Part shown: positions 33,667-42,868 of the stretch, piece after piece
How positions within the stretch are numbered: position 1 is the stretch's first letter
Layout of the letters: each line of letters starts with the position of its first letter
Source of the DNA: an uncultured Eubacteriales bacterium
Lineage (GTDB): Bacteria > Bacillota > Clostridia > Oscillospirales > Oscillospiraceae
DNA: 64,000 nt
Direction of reading: 5' to 3'
NCBI GenBank assembly: GCA_900544975.1
Contig: UQXI01000002.1
Span: 1 to 64,000, forward strand
Program-made: the position numbers and the translations under genes
Notes under the pieces: generated by a model
Told to the model about the DNA's origin: nothing
Database searches by the model: none
Seen by the model: only the letters and a program-made list of their open reading frames with translations

Positions 33667-34125
33667 ATGAAGACTTTGAACGCGCCGGATACCATTTCTG
33701 GCCGGGAGGGGCGAGCTTACGCCAAAATCAATGGCAACAACGAAGAACTGTTCTTCGCCAAATCCGTCGAGGCCTCGGTGGAGAAATCCAAGTCGGAAGT
33801 CAAGGCCATCGGAAAGCGCATGACCGGCCACAAGACCACCGGGGCAAACGGGACTGGATCTATGACCCTGTACTACCTGACACCGCTATTCCGGCAGATG
33901 CTGAAGGAGTGGAAGGACACCGGTGCGGACGTCTACTTTGACCTGGTGGTCGAAAACGATGATCCCGCTTCTGCCGCCGGGAAGCAGTCGGTCCTCCTGA
34001 TGGGCTGCAACCTGGATTCCGTTGTCCTGGCCAAGCTGGACGGCGACAGCGACGACCCCTTGGACGAGGACGCCGATTTCACCTTTGAGGATTTTGACAT
34101 CCTGGAAGCATTCAACAAAATCTAA
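33667..34125 (+). CDS. Tail tube protein (XkdM-like)
   Basis: 152 residues. NAPDTISGREGRAYAKINGN at the start, GSMTLYYLTPLFRQMLKEWK in the middle and an acidic DDPLDEDADFTFEDFDIL end are the usual tube-protein pattern. It forms the inner tube within the sheath. Confidence 0.88.
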   Translation: MKTLNAPDTISGREGRAYAKINGNNEELFFAKSVEASVEKSKSEVKAIGKRMTGHKTTGANGTGSMTLYYLTPLFRQMLKEWKDTGADVYFDLVVENDDPASAAGKQSVLLMGCNLDSVVLAKLDGDSDDPLDEDADFTFEDFDILEAFNKI

Positions 34126-34143
34126 CAATGGAGGAACTTTGAC

Positions 34144-34548
34144 ATGGGTAAACTGCAAGATTTTCTGATGGAATCCGACATTCGCACCGAGAAGACCGAG
34201 GTCCAGATTGCGCCTTTCCCGTTCCCGTTTGTGATCCAGTCGATCACCGAGGGAGAGAACAAGGCTATCCGGCGGAGCTGCCAGAAAGCCAATTTTGACA
34301 AGCGGACCCGCCAGAAGCAGACGGAGACCGACACCGACCTGTATAACAGCCGCCTGGTGGCCGCCTGCTGCGTGGAACCTAACTTCAAGGATGCCGCCCT
34401 GCAGGAGAAATACGGAGTTCGTGGCGCGGAAGACCTGATCAACCGCGTCCTGAACCCCGGCCAGTACACGGACCTGCTCCTGGCCATCCAGGAGATCAAC
34501 GGCTTTTCTGACGACATCAACGATCTGAGGGAAGAGGCAAAAAACTAA
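34144..34548 (+). CDS. Tail assembly chaperone (XkdN-like), short form
   Basis: 134 residues, with MGKLQDFLMESDIRTEKTEV, an FVIQSITEGENKAIRRSCQ segment and a helical C-terminus ending EEAKN. It lies between tube and tape-measure genes, where tail assembly chaperones always lie. Its last codons contain a canonical slippery site that yields a longer form. Confidence 0.85.
   Translation: MGKLQDFLMESDIRTEKTEVQIAPFPFPFVIQSITEGENKAIRRSCQKANFDKRTRQKQTETDTDLYNSRLVAACCVEPNFKDAALQEKYGVRGAEDLINRVLNPGQYTDLLLAIQEINGFSDDINDLREEAKN
34539..34545 (+). other. -1 ribosomal frameshift site (A AAA AAC)
   Basis: The heptamer A AAA AAC is in the correct phase (gcA AAA AAC) just before the TAA stop at 34546. A GC-rich stretch starting with GGGGGG follows 8 nt later and may form a stimulatory structure. 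Confidence 0.8.
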
Positions 34549-34757
34549 TCACGGGGGGCGGAGATGATGCGCAGGCCGACGGGGAGTCGGTCTACGCACA
34601 TTACGCCCTCCAGCGGTTGAAGATTTTACCGGGCGTGCTTTTGGCCCTCCCCAAGCGGGAGAGGGCCTTTGTATATGCCTCCATCGACCTTCAAATAGAG
34701 AAGGAGAAAGAGGAAGCGAAAAAGGCAAAGCGGCCAAGGGGCAAGAAGGGCAGGTGA
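34545..34757 (+). CDS. Frameshift-encoded extension of the tail assembly chaperone
   Basis: The -1 frame after the slippery site reads LITGGGDDAQADGESVYAHY, then ALQRLKILPGVLLALPKRER and a very basic, helical end to TGA at 34755. There is no start codon with an SD of its own. The fusion of ~205 residues corresponds to the long chaperone form (lambda gpGT principle) that binds the tape measure protein. Confidence 0.8.
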   Translation, partial: LITGGGDDAQADGESVYAHYALQRLKILPGVLLALPKRERAFVYASIDLQIEKEKEEAKKAKRPRGKKGR

Positions 34758-34761
34758 CAGT

Positions 34762-36669
34762 ATGGCGGACGTATCTACACAATTTGCAATCCAGGACCGG
34801 ATGACATCCAAGATCAACGCCATGATCAACGCTTCGGAACGACTGAATCGAACCTTGGACGAAACCGATGCTTTGACCGAATCGGTGGGAGATGGCCGAA
34901 ATTATGACGAAATTGTTGACGCCGCCAATCGTGTAGCCGACGCCCTTGACTGCATGAATCAGCGACAGGAAGATGCTGCCAATAAGGTGAGGAAGACAAA
35001 GTCTGAGTTTCAGACACTAGCCGATACAATTCAAGACCTTGCGGTTGTGCGTTATGCCAAAAAGTACGGAGACCAGATTTTAGACCTGTCCGATAGTCTA
35101 GTGGCTACCCGTGCGCGCCTAGATTTGATAAACGACGGCTTGCAGACAACGGAAGAGCTACAGGATATGATCATGAAGTCTGCCAACCGCTCCCGAGCCT
35201 CCTACTTGTCCACTGCTGACGCTGTTGCAAAAATGGGCATTATGGCCAAGGATGCCTTTTCCAGCAATGAGGAGCTGATAGACTTCGCCGAGCTTATCAA
35301 CAAGCAATTTACCATATCTGGAGCAGAGGCAAGCCAGATTGATGCGGCTATGCTGCAGTTGACGCAGGCCATGGGTTCGGGAGTCCTCCGGGGCGAGGAG
35401 CTGAACAGCATCTTCGAGCAGGCGCCAACGATCGTCCAAACAATTGCAGACTATTTAAACGTGTCCATTGGCAAAATTCGTGAGATGGCATCTGAAGGAA
35501 AGATTACATCGACTGTTGTTAAAAATGCTATGCTGGCATCGGCAGACGAAATCAATGCAAAGTTCGAGAGTATGCCGATGGCGTTTGCACAAGTTTGGGA
35601 ACTGGCAAAAAATATAGCGTTGGAGACGTTTGCGCCAATCATAACTACAATTGGGGAGGCGGCCCAATGGATTTACGACAACTGGTCCAACATAGAACCG
35701 GTGTTCTGGGGATTGGCGGCCGCAGTGCTGTTTTACGCAGTTGCTACATGGATTGCAGACGGAGCGGCTAAGGCGCTTTTCACAACATTGATGCATGATC
35801 CAATATTTTGGATTGCCCTGGCCATTGGGGCTTTAATAGCCATTATCTATAAGTGGATCCAGTCTGTCGGTGGACTGAAAGTCGCGTGGCTGATCGCCTG
35901 CAACGCGATCCTGACGGCCTGGTCCTGGGTGAAGATCGGCTTTATGACCGGCGTCTACTGGGTGATGAACCTATTCAACCGGTTGCAGCTTACCTTCGCA
36001 ACGGTCAGCACGAACATTCAGAACTTCCTGGGTGACATGAAGGCCGGCGTACTGATGATCCTGCAAAACATGGTCAACGGTGCGATTGACATTATAAACG
36101 ACTTTATCAACACCCTGAACCAAATCCCCGGCGTCAACATCGGCCTGATCGACCAGGTGACTTTCGGGACTACGGCCCAGCTTGAAAACGAAGCTGCCAA
36201 ACAGGCAAGAGCGGCCGACCTGGCCGCCTACCAGGACCAGATCAACCAGCAGATCGCAGACCGCGACGCCGCCCTGGATTCTATGAAGGCCCAGGCGCGC
36301 GCAGAAACGGCCCAGAGAGAAGCGGAAATTGCTACCGCGAAAGCGGAGGCAGCTGCGGCAGGAGCCGAGAGCGAAAAGGATTGGCAATCTTACTTGGGAG
36401 GCGAAGGCTTTGGCGGGGATGTTGATAACGTGGGCCATGTGGGGTCCGTTGGAGAAATCGAAGAGGACGTCAACATCGCCGAAGAGGACCTGAAGTTCTT
36501 GCGAGACGTGGCCGAAATGCGCTATGTCCAGAACTTTGTGACCCTGACGCCTACGGTGGCCATTGACGCCCAGGTGAGTGAGCGGGTGGACTACGAAGAA
36601 CTTGCCCGGCGGATGGAGCGGGAGCTGGAGGACGAGTTCGTAGCAGCTGCGGAAGGGGTGTATGCATGA
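34762..36669 (+). CDS. Tail tape measure protein
   Basis: 635 residues. It begins with a helical segment. A tape-measure domain covers about residues 90-310 (with TAEQ-like repeats, ISGAEASQIDAAMLQLTQAM and VLRGEELNSIFEQAPTIVQT). Several hydrophobic helices follow (VFWGLAAAVLFYAVATWI; FWIALAIGALIAIIYKWI), then a coiled-coil (about 475-540) and a beta C-terminus. The rule of ~0.15 nm per residue suggests a tail of roughly 95 nm. Confidence 0.88.
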   Translation: MADVSTQFAIQDRMTSKINAMINASERLNRTLDETDALTESVGDGRNYDEIVDAANRVADALDCMNQRQEDAANKVRKTKSEFQTLADTIQDLAVVRYAKKYGDQILDLSDSLVATRARLDLINDGLQTTEELQDMIMKSANRSRASYLSTADAVAKMGIMAKDAFSSNEELIDFAELINKQFTISGAEASQIDAAMLQLTQAMGSGVLRGEELNSIFEQAPTIVQTIADYLNVSIGKIREMASEGKITSTVVKNAMLASADEINAKFESMPMAFAQVWELAKNIALETFAPIITTIGEAAQWIYDNWSNIEPVFWGLAAAVLFYAVATWIADGAAKALFTTLMHDPIFWIALAIGALIAIIYKWIQSVGGLKVAWLIACNAILTAWSWVKIGFMTGVYWVMNLFNRLQLTFATVSTNIQNFLGDMKAGVLMILQNMVNGAIDIINDFINTLNQIPGVNIGLIDQVTFGTTAQLENEAAKQARAADLAAYQDQINQQIADRDAALDSMKAQARAETAQREAEIATAKAEAAAAGAESEKDWQSYLGGEGFGGDVDNVGHVGSVGEIEEDVNIAEEDLKFLRDVAEMRYVQNFVTLTPTVAIDAQVSERVDYEELARRMERELEDEFVAAAEGVYA

Positions 36670-37313
36670 TGAGCTATGCGATGACTTTGATTGCGGCAGG
36701 AAAGGAAATTATCATCCCGGTCCTGCCGTCAAAGTTGAAAGTGGCGTCCTCAGGGGACAACGAAACCGATACCGTCCTGGGTCTGGGGGAGATCCTGATC
36801 CTGCGGCAGAAGAGGCTGCGGACCGTATCCTGGGACAGCTTTTTCCCGGCTCACAGCGCCCCATATGCCCCTAGGACCATAACGCCCCCGCTGGAGCTTG
36901 TCCGGGCTATCCAGGCGGCACGGGATGCGCTGCAGCCGGTGCGACTACTGATTACCGGCACAGACCTGGACATCAACGTCCGGATGGGCATCGAATCTTT
37001 TGACTACGAAGAGCGGTCCGGGGAGCTGGGAGATCTGTACTACTCCGTCAAACTGTCTGAGTGGAAGGACTATTCCCCCCGCCGGATTGTGCTGCAGGAG
37101 AAGAAGCCGGTTGCGAAAGAGCAAAGCCGCACAGGGCAGCCGGGGGGAGCACCCAAAACGTATACCGTAGTCAGTGGAGACTGCCTGTGGAACATCGCAA
37201 AACGATTTTATGGGAAGGGCGGAGACTGGCCCAAAATCTACGACGCAAACAAGGCAATCATCGGGGGCAATCCCAATCTGATCTACCCAGGGCAGGTGTT
37301 TACGATTCCATGA
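36666..37313 (+). CDS. LysM tail protein (XkdP-like)
   Basis: 215 residues. N-terminal baseplate-hub-binding region, then a C-terminal LysM domain (YTVVSGDCLWNIAKRFYGKG, ending NLIYPGQVFTIP). XkdP-type proteins link the tube to the baseplate hub. It overlaps the tape measure stop, and its own stop overlaps the next start. Confidence 0.85.
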   Translation: MMSYAMTLIAAGKEIIIPVLPSKLKVASSGDNETDTVLGLGEILILRQKRLRTVSWDSFFPAHSAPYAPRTITPPLELVRAIQAARDALQPVRLLITGTDLDINVRMGIESFDYEERSGELGDLYYSVKLSEWKDYSPRRIVLQEKKPVAKEQSRTGQPGGAPKTYTVVSGDCLWNIAKRFYGKGGDWPKIYDANKAIIGGNPNLIYPGQVFTIP

Positions 37314-38266
37314 GTATATCAATTTTATACCAAAATAACCGCACCGGCGATGCATTTGATATCACGTCCCTGTGCACCGGCGCCAAATGGGCCACGAAGA
37401 GGATAGGAACACCGGCCTCTCTGGAGCTTACCACCTTTGCCAACAGCGATGTTGCGTGGACCCATGGCGGAATCCTGGCCCTGAAGGATGACAAAAACGG
37501 CCTGTTTTACGGCTATGTGGTCAAGGTCAGTCAAAACGAAAAGGACCAGGTCACCGTGACCGCCTACGATCAAACCTGGTACCTGAAGAAGAACAAGGAG
37601 ACCTATGTATTTGCCAACAAGCGGGCGGATGAGATCTTAACGCAGATTGCAGCAGATTTTGACCTGGTCTGCGGCGCTATGGAAAATACCGGTTACGTCA
37701 TCCCGTCTATGGTGGAAGACGGACAGACCTTGTTTGACATTGCTCTGACGGCCCTGGACCATACCCTGGTCCATACCGGCAAGATGTATGTCCTGTGGGA
37801 TGACTTTGGGTCCCTGCGGATTACCGACGTGGCAAAATCCAAGCTGGACCTGTTCGTCGGTGACCGGAGCATAGCCACCGGCTACACCTACGAATCCGAG
37901 ATTGATTCCGAGACCTATAACAAGATCAAGCTGGTTCGGGACAATAAAACGACCGGGAAGCGGGATGTTTACATCTTCCAGGATTCCAACAACATGACCT
38001 TCTGGGGCGTGCTGCAGGACTATGAGACTGTGCAGGAGGGCATGAATGAGGCACAGATCAAGGAGCGTGGCGGCCAAATGCTGGAGCTGTACAACCGCCC
38101 CAAGAGGTCTTTCGAGGTTAAGGCTCTGCTGGATTTATCCGTCCGGGCTGGCCGTGCGTTATATATTGGCATTGAGAGAGCCGGCGTGAACGCCTGCTAC
38201 ATTGTGGAGGAGCACAGCGCCGATCTGCTCAAAGAAACCATGACACTGAAGCTGAAGGTGGTGTGA
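37310..38266 (+). CDS. Baseplate hub protein (XkdQ-like)
   Basis: 318 residues, the gpD/XkdQ hub fold (SISILYQNNRTGDAFDIT start, DQTWYLKKNKETYVFANKRA, GDRSIATGYTYESEIDSETY and a long beta C-terminus). The ATG at 37310 overlaps the previous stop (ATGA). Sometimes annotated as a hydrolase; no catalytic residues are evident. Confidence 0.82.
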   Translation: MSISILYQNNRTGDAFDITSLCTGAKWATKRIGTPASLELTTFANSDVAWTHGGILALKDDKNGLFYGYVVKVSQNEKDQVTVTAYDQTWYLKKNKETYVFANKRADEILTQIAADFDLVCGAMENTGYVIPSMVEDGQTLFDIALTALDHTLVHTGKMYVLWDDFGSLRITDVAKSKLDLFVGDRSIATGYTYESEIDSETYNKIKLVRDNKTTGKRDVYIFQDSNNMTFWGVLQDYETVQEGMNEAQIKERGGQMLELYNRPKRSFEVKALLDLSVRAGRALYIGIERAGVNACYIVEEHSADLLKETMTLKLKVV

Positions 38267-38267
38267 T

Positions 38268-38519
38268 ATGTCCATTTTAGACACGATGAAGAAGATTGCG
38301 GAGCAGTCGCAAAACGCGACAGTTCCGGCAGCCTTTTTGTTTGGCCAGGTAACGGCCGCTTCCCCTCTTGTCGTCCGGGTGGACAACAGATTTGATCTGT
38401 CCGCCAGCGCCCTTGTGACGCTTAAGGAAAAGGACGGAGATCCGCTGGCCGTCGGCGACAAGCTGGCGTTGCTGCGGAATCATGGCGGCCAGTCGTTTTT
38501 GATTTTGGGAAGGGTGTGA
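38268..38519 (+). CDS. DUF2577 baseplate protein
   Basis: 83 residues, an OB-like beta barrel (AFLFGQVTAASPLVVRVDNR, KLALLRNHGGQSFLILGRV). DUF2577 proteins correspond to XkdR and are part of the PBSX-type baseplate hub or spike. 1 nt after the hub gene. Confidence 0.8.
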   Translation: MSILDTMKKIAEQSQNATVPAAFLFGQVTAASPLVVRVDNRFDLSASALVTLKEKDGDPLAVGDKLALLRNHGGQSFLILGRV

Positions 38520-38524
38520 TATTT

Positions 38525-38953
38525 ATGGCGTTGATTCCTGGGCAGAGCGCCGGGACGCTTAGCCTTACCGTGGATATCACACCTGCCGCCAGCCAGACAA
38601 CCAGGACCTATAAAATGGACCTGGAGACGGGCCGTGTCACTGGCTACGTGGATGGGACAGAGGCAATGCGCCAAGCGATCCTGAAAATCCTGTTGACAGA
38701 ACGGTTTGCCTATCTGATCTACTCCTGGGATTATGGGATAGAGCTGAACGGAACCTTCGGTCGGAGCGCACAGACGCTGGCCAGCGAAGCAAGGCGCATT
38801 GTGCAGGAGGCATTGCTGGCAGACAGCCGGATTACTGGAATCACGGATTTCAGTGTCAGTCGGCCAGACAAGCGTACCATATCCATCCAATTCACAGCAG
38901 AAACAATTTTCGGGGAAATCCCGGTAGAAAGGACGGTGACGAGAAATGTATGA
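38525..38953 (+). CDS. Baseplate wedge protein (XkdS-like, DUF2634)
   Basis: 142 residues, gp25-like fold (RTYKMDLETGRVTGYVDGTE, FAYLIYSWDYGIELNGTFGR). Structural wedge component of contractile baseplates. GAAGGG precedes the ATG at 38525; the frame is open to 38516 but that start lacks an SD. Overlaps the next gene by 8 nt. Confidence 0.85.
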   Translation: MALIPGQSAGTLSLTVDITPAASQTTRTYKMDLETGRVTGYVDGTEAMRQAILKILLTERFAYLIYSWDYGIELNGTFGRSAQTLASEARRIVQEALLADSRITGITDFSVSRPDKRTISIQFTAETIFGEIPVERTVTRNV

Positions 38954-40025
38954 GGAAATGAGCTTCGAGGCCATCATGGAACGCTGCTTGGGTCGTGTGG
39001 CAACCTCTGTGGACAAGCGGGAAGGATCCATCATCTACGACGCTATTGCGCCGGCGGCTGCCGAGCTGGCCATCATGTACATCGAGCTGGCCTACTTGAT
39101 GGACCGGGCATTCCCGGACACGGCCACCGGTGAAGACCTGACAAAGAAGTGTCGGGAACGGGGTGTACTGCGAGCAGCCGCAACCTACGCTGTCCGGAAG
39201 GGATATTTCGAAACGGCAAATGGGACGGGCTGCAATGTGGCGCTGGGGACCAGGTTTTCCGGCGGGGATATCAACTTTGCCGTCACCGCCGAAATTGCGC
39301 CTGGGCAATATCAGCTGACCGCAGAGACTGCCGGGGCGGTTGGAAACGAGTACATCGGAACCTTGTATCCGATTGACTACGTGCCTGATTTGGCGGCTGC
39401 CCGGCTGGAAGATATCCTGATCCCCGGAGAAAATGAAGAAAGCGATGATGCCCTCCGGGCCCGCTATTTTGAATCCCTGGAATTCCAGGCTTTTGGCGGG
39501 AATATCGCCGACTACAAAAATAAGGTGGAGCTGCTTCCGGGCGTAGGAGCTGCAAAGGTAATTCCTGCCTGGAACGGCGGCGGGACCGTGAAAGTACTTA
39601 TCATCAGCAGCGAATGGGGCGCACCTTCGGCGGATCTGGTCCAACGTGTCCAGGAGGCGATTGATCCCGCTGGAACGCAAGGGTCCGGTTTGGGGCTTGC
39701 CCCCATTGGCCACACCGTCACGGTAGAGGGTGTGGCCAGCAGCACGATCAACGTTTCCTTCAGCCTGGCCTTTGGCTCTGGCGGCACATGGTCTGGGGTT
39801 CAGGCAGCGGTGAAAACGGCAGTTCAAAGTTATTTTGCCGAATTGTCCCGCGCCTGGGCCGATACCGACACGCTGGTTATCCGCGTCAGTCAGATTGAAA
39901 CTAGGATCCTGGGCGTCCCCGGGGTGATTGACATCACAAACACCAAAATCAACGGAAGCGCTACGAATTTATCCCTGGAATCCAACAAAATCCCTGTCCT
40001 GGGGGTGATCACGAATGGAACTTAG
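38946..40025 (+). CDS. Baseplate J-like wedge protein (XkdT)
   Basis: 359 residues. Starts with the baseplate J region (DKREGSIIYDAIAPAAAELA, LIPGENEESDDALRARYFES), followed by PAWNGGGTVKVLIISSEWGA and the conserved domain with GTQGSGLGLAPIGHTVTVEG. It initiates sheath contraction on receptor binding. Overlaps both neighbours. Confidence 0.9.
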   Translation: MYEEMSFEAIMERCLGRVATSVDKREGSIIYDAIAPAAAELAIMYIELAYLMDRAFPDTATGEDLTKKCRERGVLRAAATYAVRKGYFETANGTGCNVALGTRFSGGDINFAVTAEIAPGQYQLTAETAGAVGNEYIGTLYPIDYVPDLAAARLEDILIPGENEESDDALRARYFESLEFQAFGGNIADYKNKVELLPGVGAAKVIPAWNGGGTVKVLIISSEWGAPSADLVQRVQEAIDPAGTQGSGLGLAPIGHTVTVEGVASSTINVSFSLAFGSGGTWSGVQAAVKTAVQSYFAELSRAWADTDTLVIRVSQIETRILGVPGVIDITNTKINGSATNLSLESNKIPVLGVITNGT

Positions 40026-40623
40026 GGAATACTGGCCGCGATATCTGCAAGGACTTTTGGAGTTCGGCCAGATAGCGGATGCAGAGCAGCCCGAATTTGA
40101 CCGGGCGCTACAGGCTGTGCAAGCTGCACCAGACGACTTTTTCTTCGAAACCTTATCCGAATATGGGTGCAGACGGTGGGAGACTATTTTAGGGATTTCT
40201 GCGGCCGAGAGCAACCCCATAGAGGAACGCCGGGTGCGAATCTGTGCCGCGTGGGACACGGAACTGCCGTATACCTACCGCTGGTTGGCAAAGTGGCTTG
40301 CATCCATCTGTGGAAATGACAATCCCTTGCCGACTATCAGCGGGTATACACTCAGGCTGAGCTTGCCTGTGTCGGTTGATTACCCGTGGATTTTGGACGA
40401 TCTGCGGCGGCGCATCCCGGCCAACCTGGTGATTGCGCCCACAATCCTGCTTACCCAAGCAGCATCTAAGCTGTTTGTCGGGTCCGCCGTCCGGCTATCC
40501 GTCAAGCAGTCCATGACTGTATTTGCAGATGGAGGCGACGGGATGACAGCCTTTACGGACGAATCCGGCGCAATACTTACGGATGAGCGCGGCAAAATCT
40601 TGTATGTGGAGGAAACACTATGA
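40015..40623 (+). CDS. Baseplate protein (XkdU-like, DUF2313)
   Basis: 202 residues with the DUF2313 pattern (EYWPRYLQGLLEFGQIADAE, PDDFFFETLSEYGCRRWETI, RRVRICAAW). It ends with two repeated beta strands (TAFTDESGAILTDERGKILY) that may dock the fibre. Overlaps XkdT and the fibre gene by a few nucleotides. Confidence 0.82.
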   Translation: MELREYWPRYLQGLLEFGQIADAEQPEFDRALQAVQAAPDDFFFETLSEYGCRRWETILGISAAESNPIEERRVRICAAWDTELPYTYRWLAKWLASICGNDNPLPTISGYTLRLSLPVSVDYPWILDDLRRRIPANLVIAPTILLTQAASKLFVGSAVRLSVKQSMTVFADGGDGMTAFTDESGAILTDERGKILYVEETL

Positions 40624-41864
40624 CGCCAAATTTGACAAGCAAAGGGCATGTACTACTGCTGCGGGCGCTGGATGGGGAGGCCTTAAAATTTACCCGGATC
40701 CAGCTGGGCAACGGCGCGGCCCAAAACGCCAAAAGCGCCACGGCCCTATCCAATCCGCTGGTCACATTGCCGCTGACGAAGATGGTGACCGGGAGCCAGT
40801 ACATCACGCTGACCAGCTCTTTTTCCAATAATGAGATTACGGCTGGCTTCCGGATCACGGAGGCCGGCATCTGGGCAGAGGATCCGGACAACGCCGGGAG
40901 CGAAATCCTATATGCCCTTGGCAACGAGCCGGAGGGTACGGCGGACTATGTGCCGAGCAAGGATAATCGCATATTGGAGTTGGAGTACAGCGTCATGATC
41001 TTCGTGGGCGAGGCCCAGAATGTGACCGCCGAAATCAGCGAATCCCTAGCCTATGCCAGTGCCGCCGAGCTGAAAGCTCACATCGACAACAAACAAAATC
41101 CCCATGGGGTAACCGCCGAACAAGTTGGGCTGGGCAATGTGCCCAACGTAGGGACCGATGATCAAACTCCCACCTACGCCATCCCCGGCAGCCTGGCGGC
41201 GTTGGTTTCCGGGGAGAAACTGGGAACGGCCATGGGTAAGATAGCACGGGCAGTGCTGAATCTGATTGACCACCTAAAGGACAGTACGGCCCATATTACC
41301 GCATCGGAGCGCAGCAAATGGAACAACAAGGCAGCCGGATCCCATACCCACGGCGCTGCAGACATCAACAGCGGCATCCTGGGTGTGACGCGCGGTGGCA
41401 CGGGAAAAAGCGGCTGGACGGTTAACCGGCTGATGTACCCAACATCGGAGACCAACATTGGCCAAATGGCAGCTCCATCCCAGGACGAGATGTACCTGTG
41501 CCAGAACCAAACTGGGGCACCCTTTTGGAAGAAAATTGTGCACCCAACCATCCCGCCAACATCCGAGGCAGGAACTTACGTTGGCGGCGGAAAAACCGGC
41601 AGTAACGCCAAAAACACCATCACATTCCAGGGCGGGGCACCCAAAATGATCTATATCAAGCAGCGGGGCACGGGCGCCTGGGGGCTGTTACTCTTTACTG
41701 GCTCCGGTGGGGATGGTTTTTCGGTGGTTAACGGCGTCACTTGCAATTTGACAGCGACTGCGTCCGGTAATACCGCGTCTTGGTATTACAACTCGACCGA
41801 ATCCCACCCGGCCAATCAGCTGGACATCAATATGCAGACTTACTACTATGTGGGGGTGTTTTAG
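40620..41864 (+). CDS. Tail fibre with collar domain
   Basis: 414 residues. N-terminal tail-collar/DUF3751 domain (KGHVLLLRALDGEALKFTRI, FRITEAGIWAEDPDNAGSEI), then a fibre repeat KQNPHGVTAEQVGLGNVPNV and helical SERSKWNNKA repeats, then a beta-rich tip rich in Gly/Thr/Asn. This is the primary receptor-binding candidate; the N-terminus attaches to the baseplate. Confidence 0.82.
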   Translation: MTPNLTSKGHVLLLRALDGEALKFTRIQLGNGAAQNAKSATALSNPLVTLPLTKMVTGSQYITLTSSFSNNEITAGFRITEAGIWAEDPDNAGSEILYALGNEPEGTADYVPSKDNRILELEYSVMIFVGEAQNVTAEISESLAYASAAELKAHIDNKQNPHGVTAEQVGLGNVPNVGTDDQTPTYAIPGSLAALVSGEKLGTAMGKIARAVLNLIDHLKDSTAHITASERSKWNNKAAGSHTHGAADINSGILGVTRGGTGKSGWTVNRLMYPTSETNIGQMAAPSQDEMYLCQNQTGAPFWKKIVHPTIPPTSEAGTYVGGGKTGSNAKNTITFQGGAPKMIYIKQRGTGAWGLLLFTGSGGDGFSVVNGVTCNLTATASGNTASWYYNSTESHPANQLDINMQTYYYVGVF

Positions 41865-41866
41865 CC

Positions 41867-42868
41867 ATGGACTATCAGAGGATTACGGATGTCCCTGCCG
41901 TTTCAAACTTGTCTGGCAATGACAGCATCTACATCCGGCAAGGGGATACATTCCGGCGTGTGTCGATCCCTGATTTTTTGCAGGCGTTGGGCATCCAGGA
42001 CGGCAATGATGGCGTATCCCCAACTGTGACAATTACGACAATCCCTGGCGGCCACCGGCTGACCATCACGGACGCCGATGGGCCCAAAAGCTTTGACGTG
42101 ATGGATGGCGGCACCAGCGACTTTATCACTTTTGGGGGTAGCTGCAGCACAGCCGCCAACGTGCAGGCAAAGGTAGTGCAAAGCGGCACAACAGGCATTG
42201 GGCCTGGCGCTACCCTATACGCCAATTTTGCATATGCCAACACTGCTGCAAATCCTACCCTATCAGCCGGGGGTATCACTGCATCCGTTGTGGGACCGAA
42301 TTTGCAGCCCATTGAGGCGGCGGTGCTGACTGCCGGGCTGCACCAGTTGCACCTGTTGGCTTACCTCGATGCAACTGGCAGCGCCACGACAGTGTGGGTG
42401 TTGCTGGATAAGGCTGGACGGGATGGCCAGGACGGAGCACCGGGGGCAGATGGGCTAGGACTGCCGGCCCCAGGCGAGGATGATAATGGCAAAGTGCCTG
42501 TGGTTAGGGGTGGGGAATACACCCTGGAAACACCAGCATCGCCAGTTAGCGGGGTAATCGCAGATGGCTACTGTGGCACGGCTGCAAATGCGGAAATCAA
42601 GGTCGAACAAGGCTATATCAATCAGGAAATCGTCAATGGGACCGTTGTGATCATCTGCTTTGCGAACGCCAATACGCATGTGGCACCGAAACTAAAGGTT
42701 AACGGCGTCCAGGGGCCGATCATTGGATCCGATGCAACTACAGGCAGTGCCGGCCCGCTGACCAAAGGCCTGCATATATTTGTGTGGCTTGCACGATACA
42801 GCGGTTGGTGGATGCTGGACGGAGCATCTACTGCTTTAATGGCCGCAGTGGAGGAGGGGCTGGCATAA
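41867..42868 (+). CDS. Second fibre/receptor-binding protein with a short collagen-like linker
   Basis: 333 residues. N-terminal domain (MDYQRITDVPAVSNLSGNDS) with ISIPDF-like attachment, two copies of a ~100-residue beta domain (about 85-180 and 235-325, each with GTAANA/STAANV..V.QG) separated by a collagen-like linker GRDGQDGAPGADG. ATG at 41867; stop overlaps the next start (TAATG). Probably a side fibre or tip protein. Confidence 0.7.
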   Translation: MDYQRITDVPAVSNLSGNDSIYIRQGDTFRRVSIPDFLQALGIQDGNDGVSPTVTITTIPGGHRLTITDADGPKSFDVMDGGTSDFITFGGSCSTAANVQAKVVQSGTTGIGPGATLYANFAYANTAANPTLSAGGITASVVGPNLQPIEAAVLTAGLHQLHLLAYLDATGSATTVWVLLDKAGRDGQDGAPGADGLGLPAPGEDDNGKVPVVRGGEYTLETPASPVSGVIADGYCGTAANAEIKVEQGYINQEIVNGTVVIICFANANTHVAPKLKVNGVQGPIIGSDATTGSAGPLTKGLHIFVWLARYSGWWMLDGASTALMAAVEEGLA

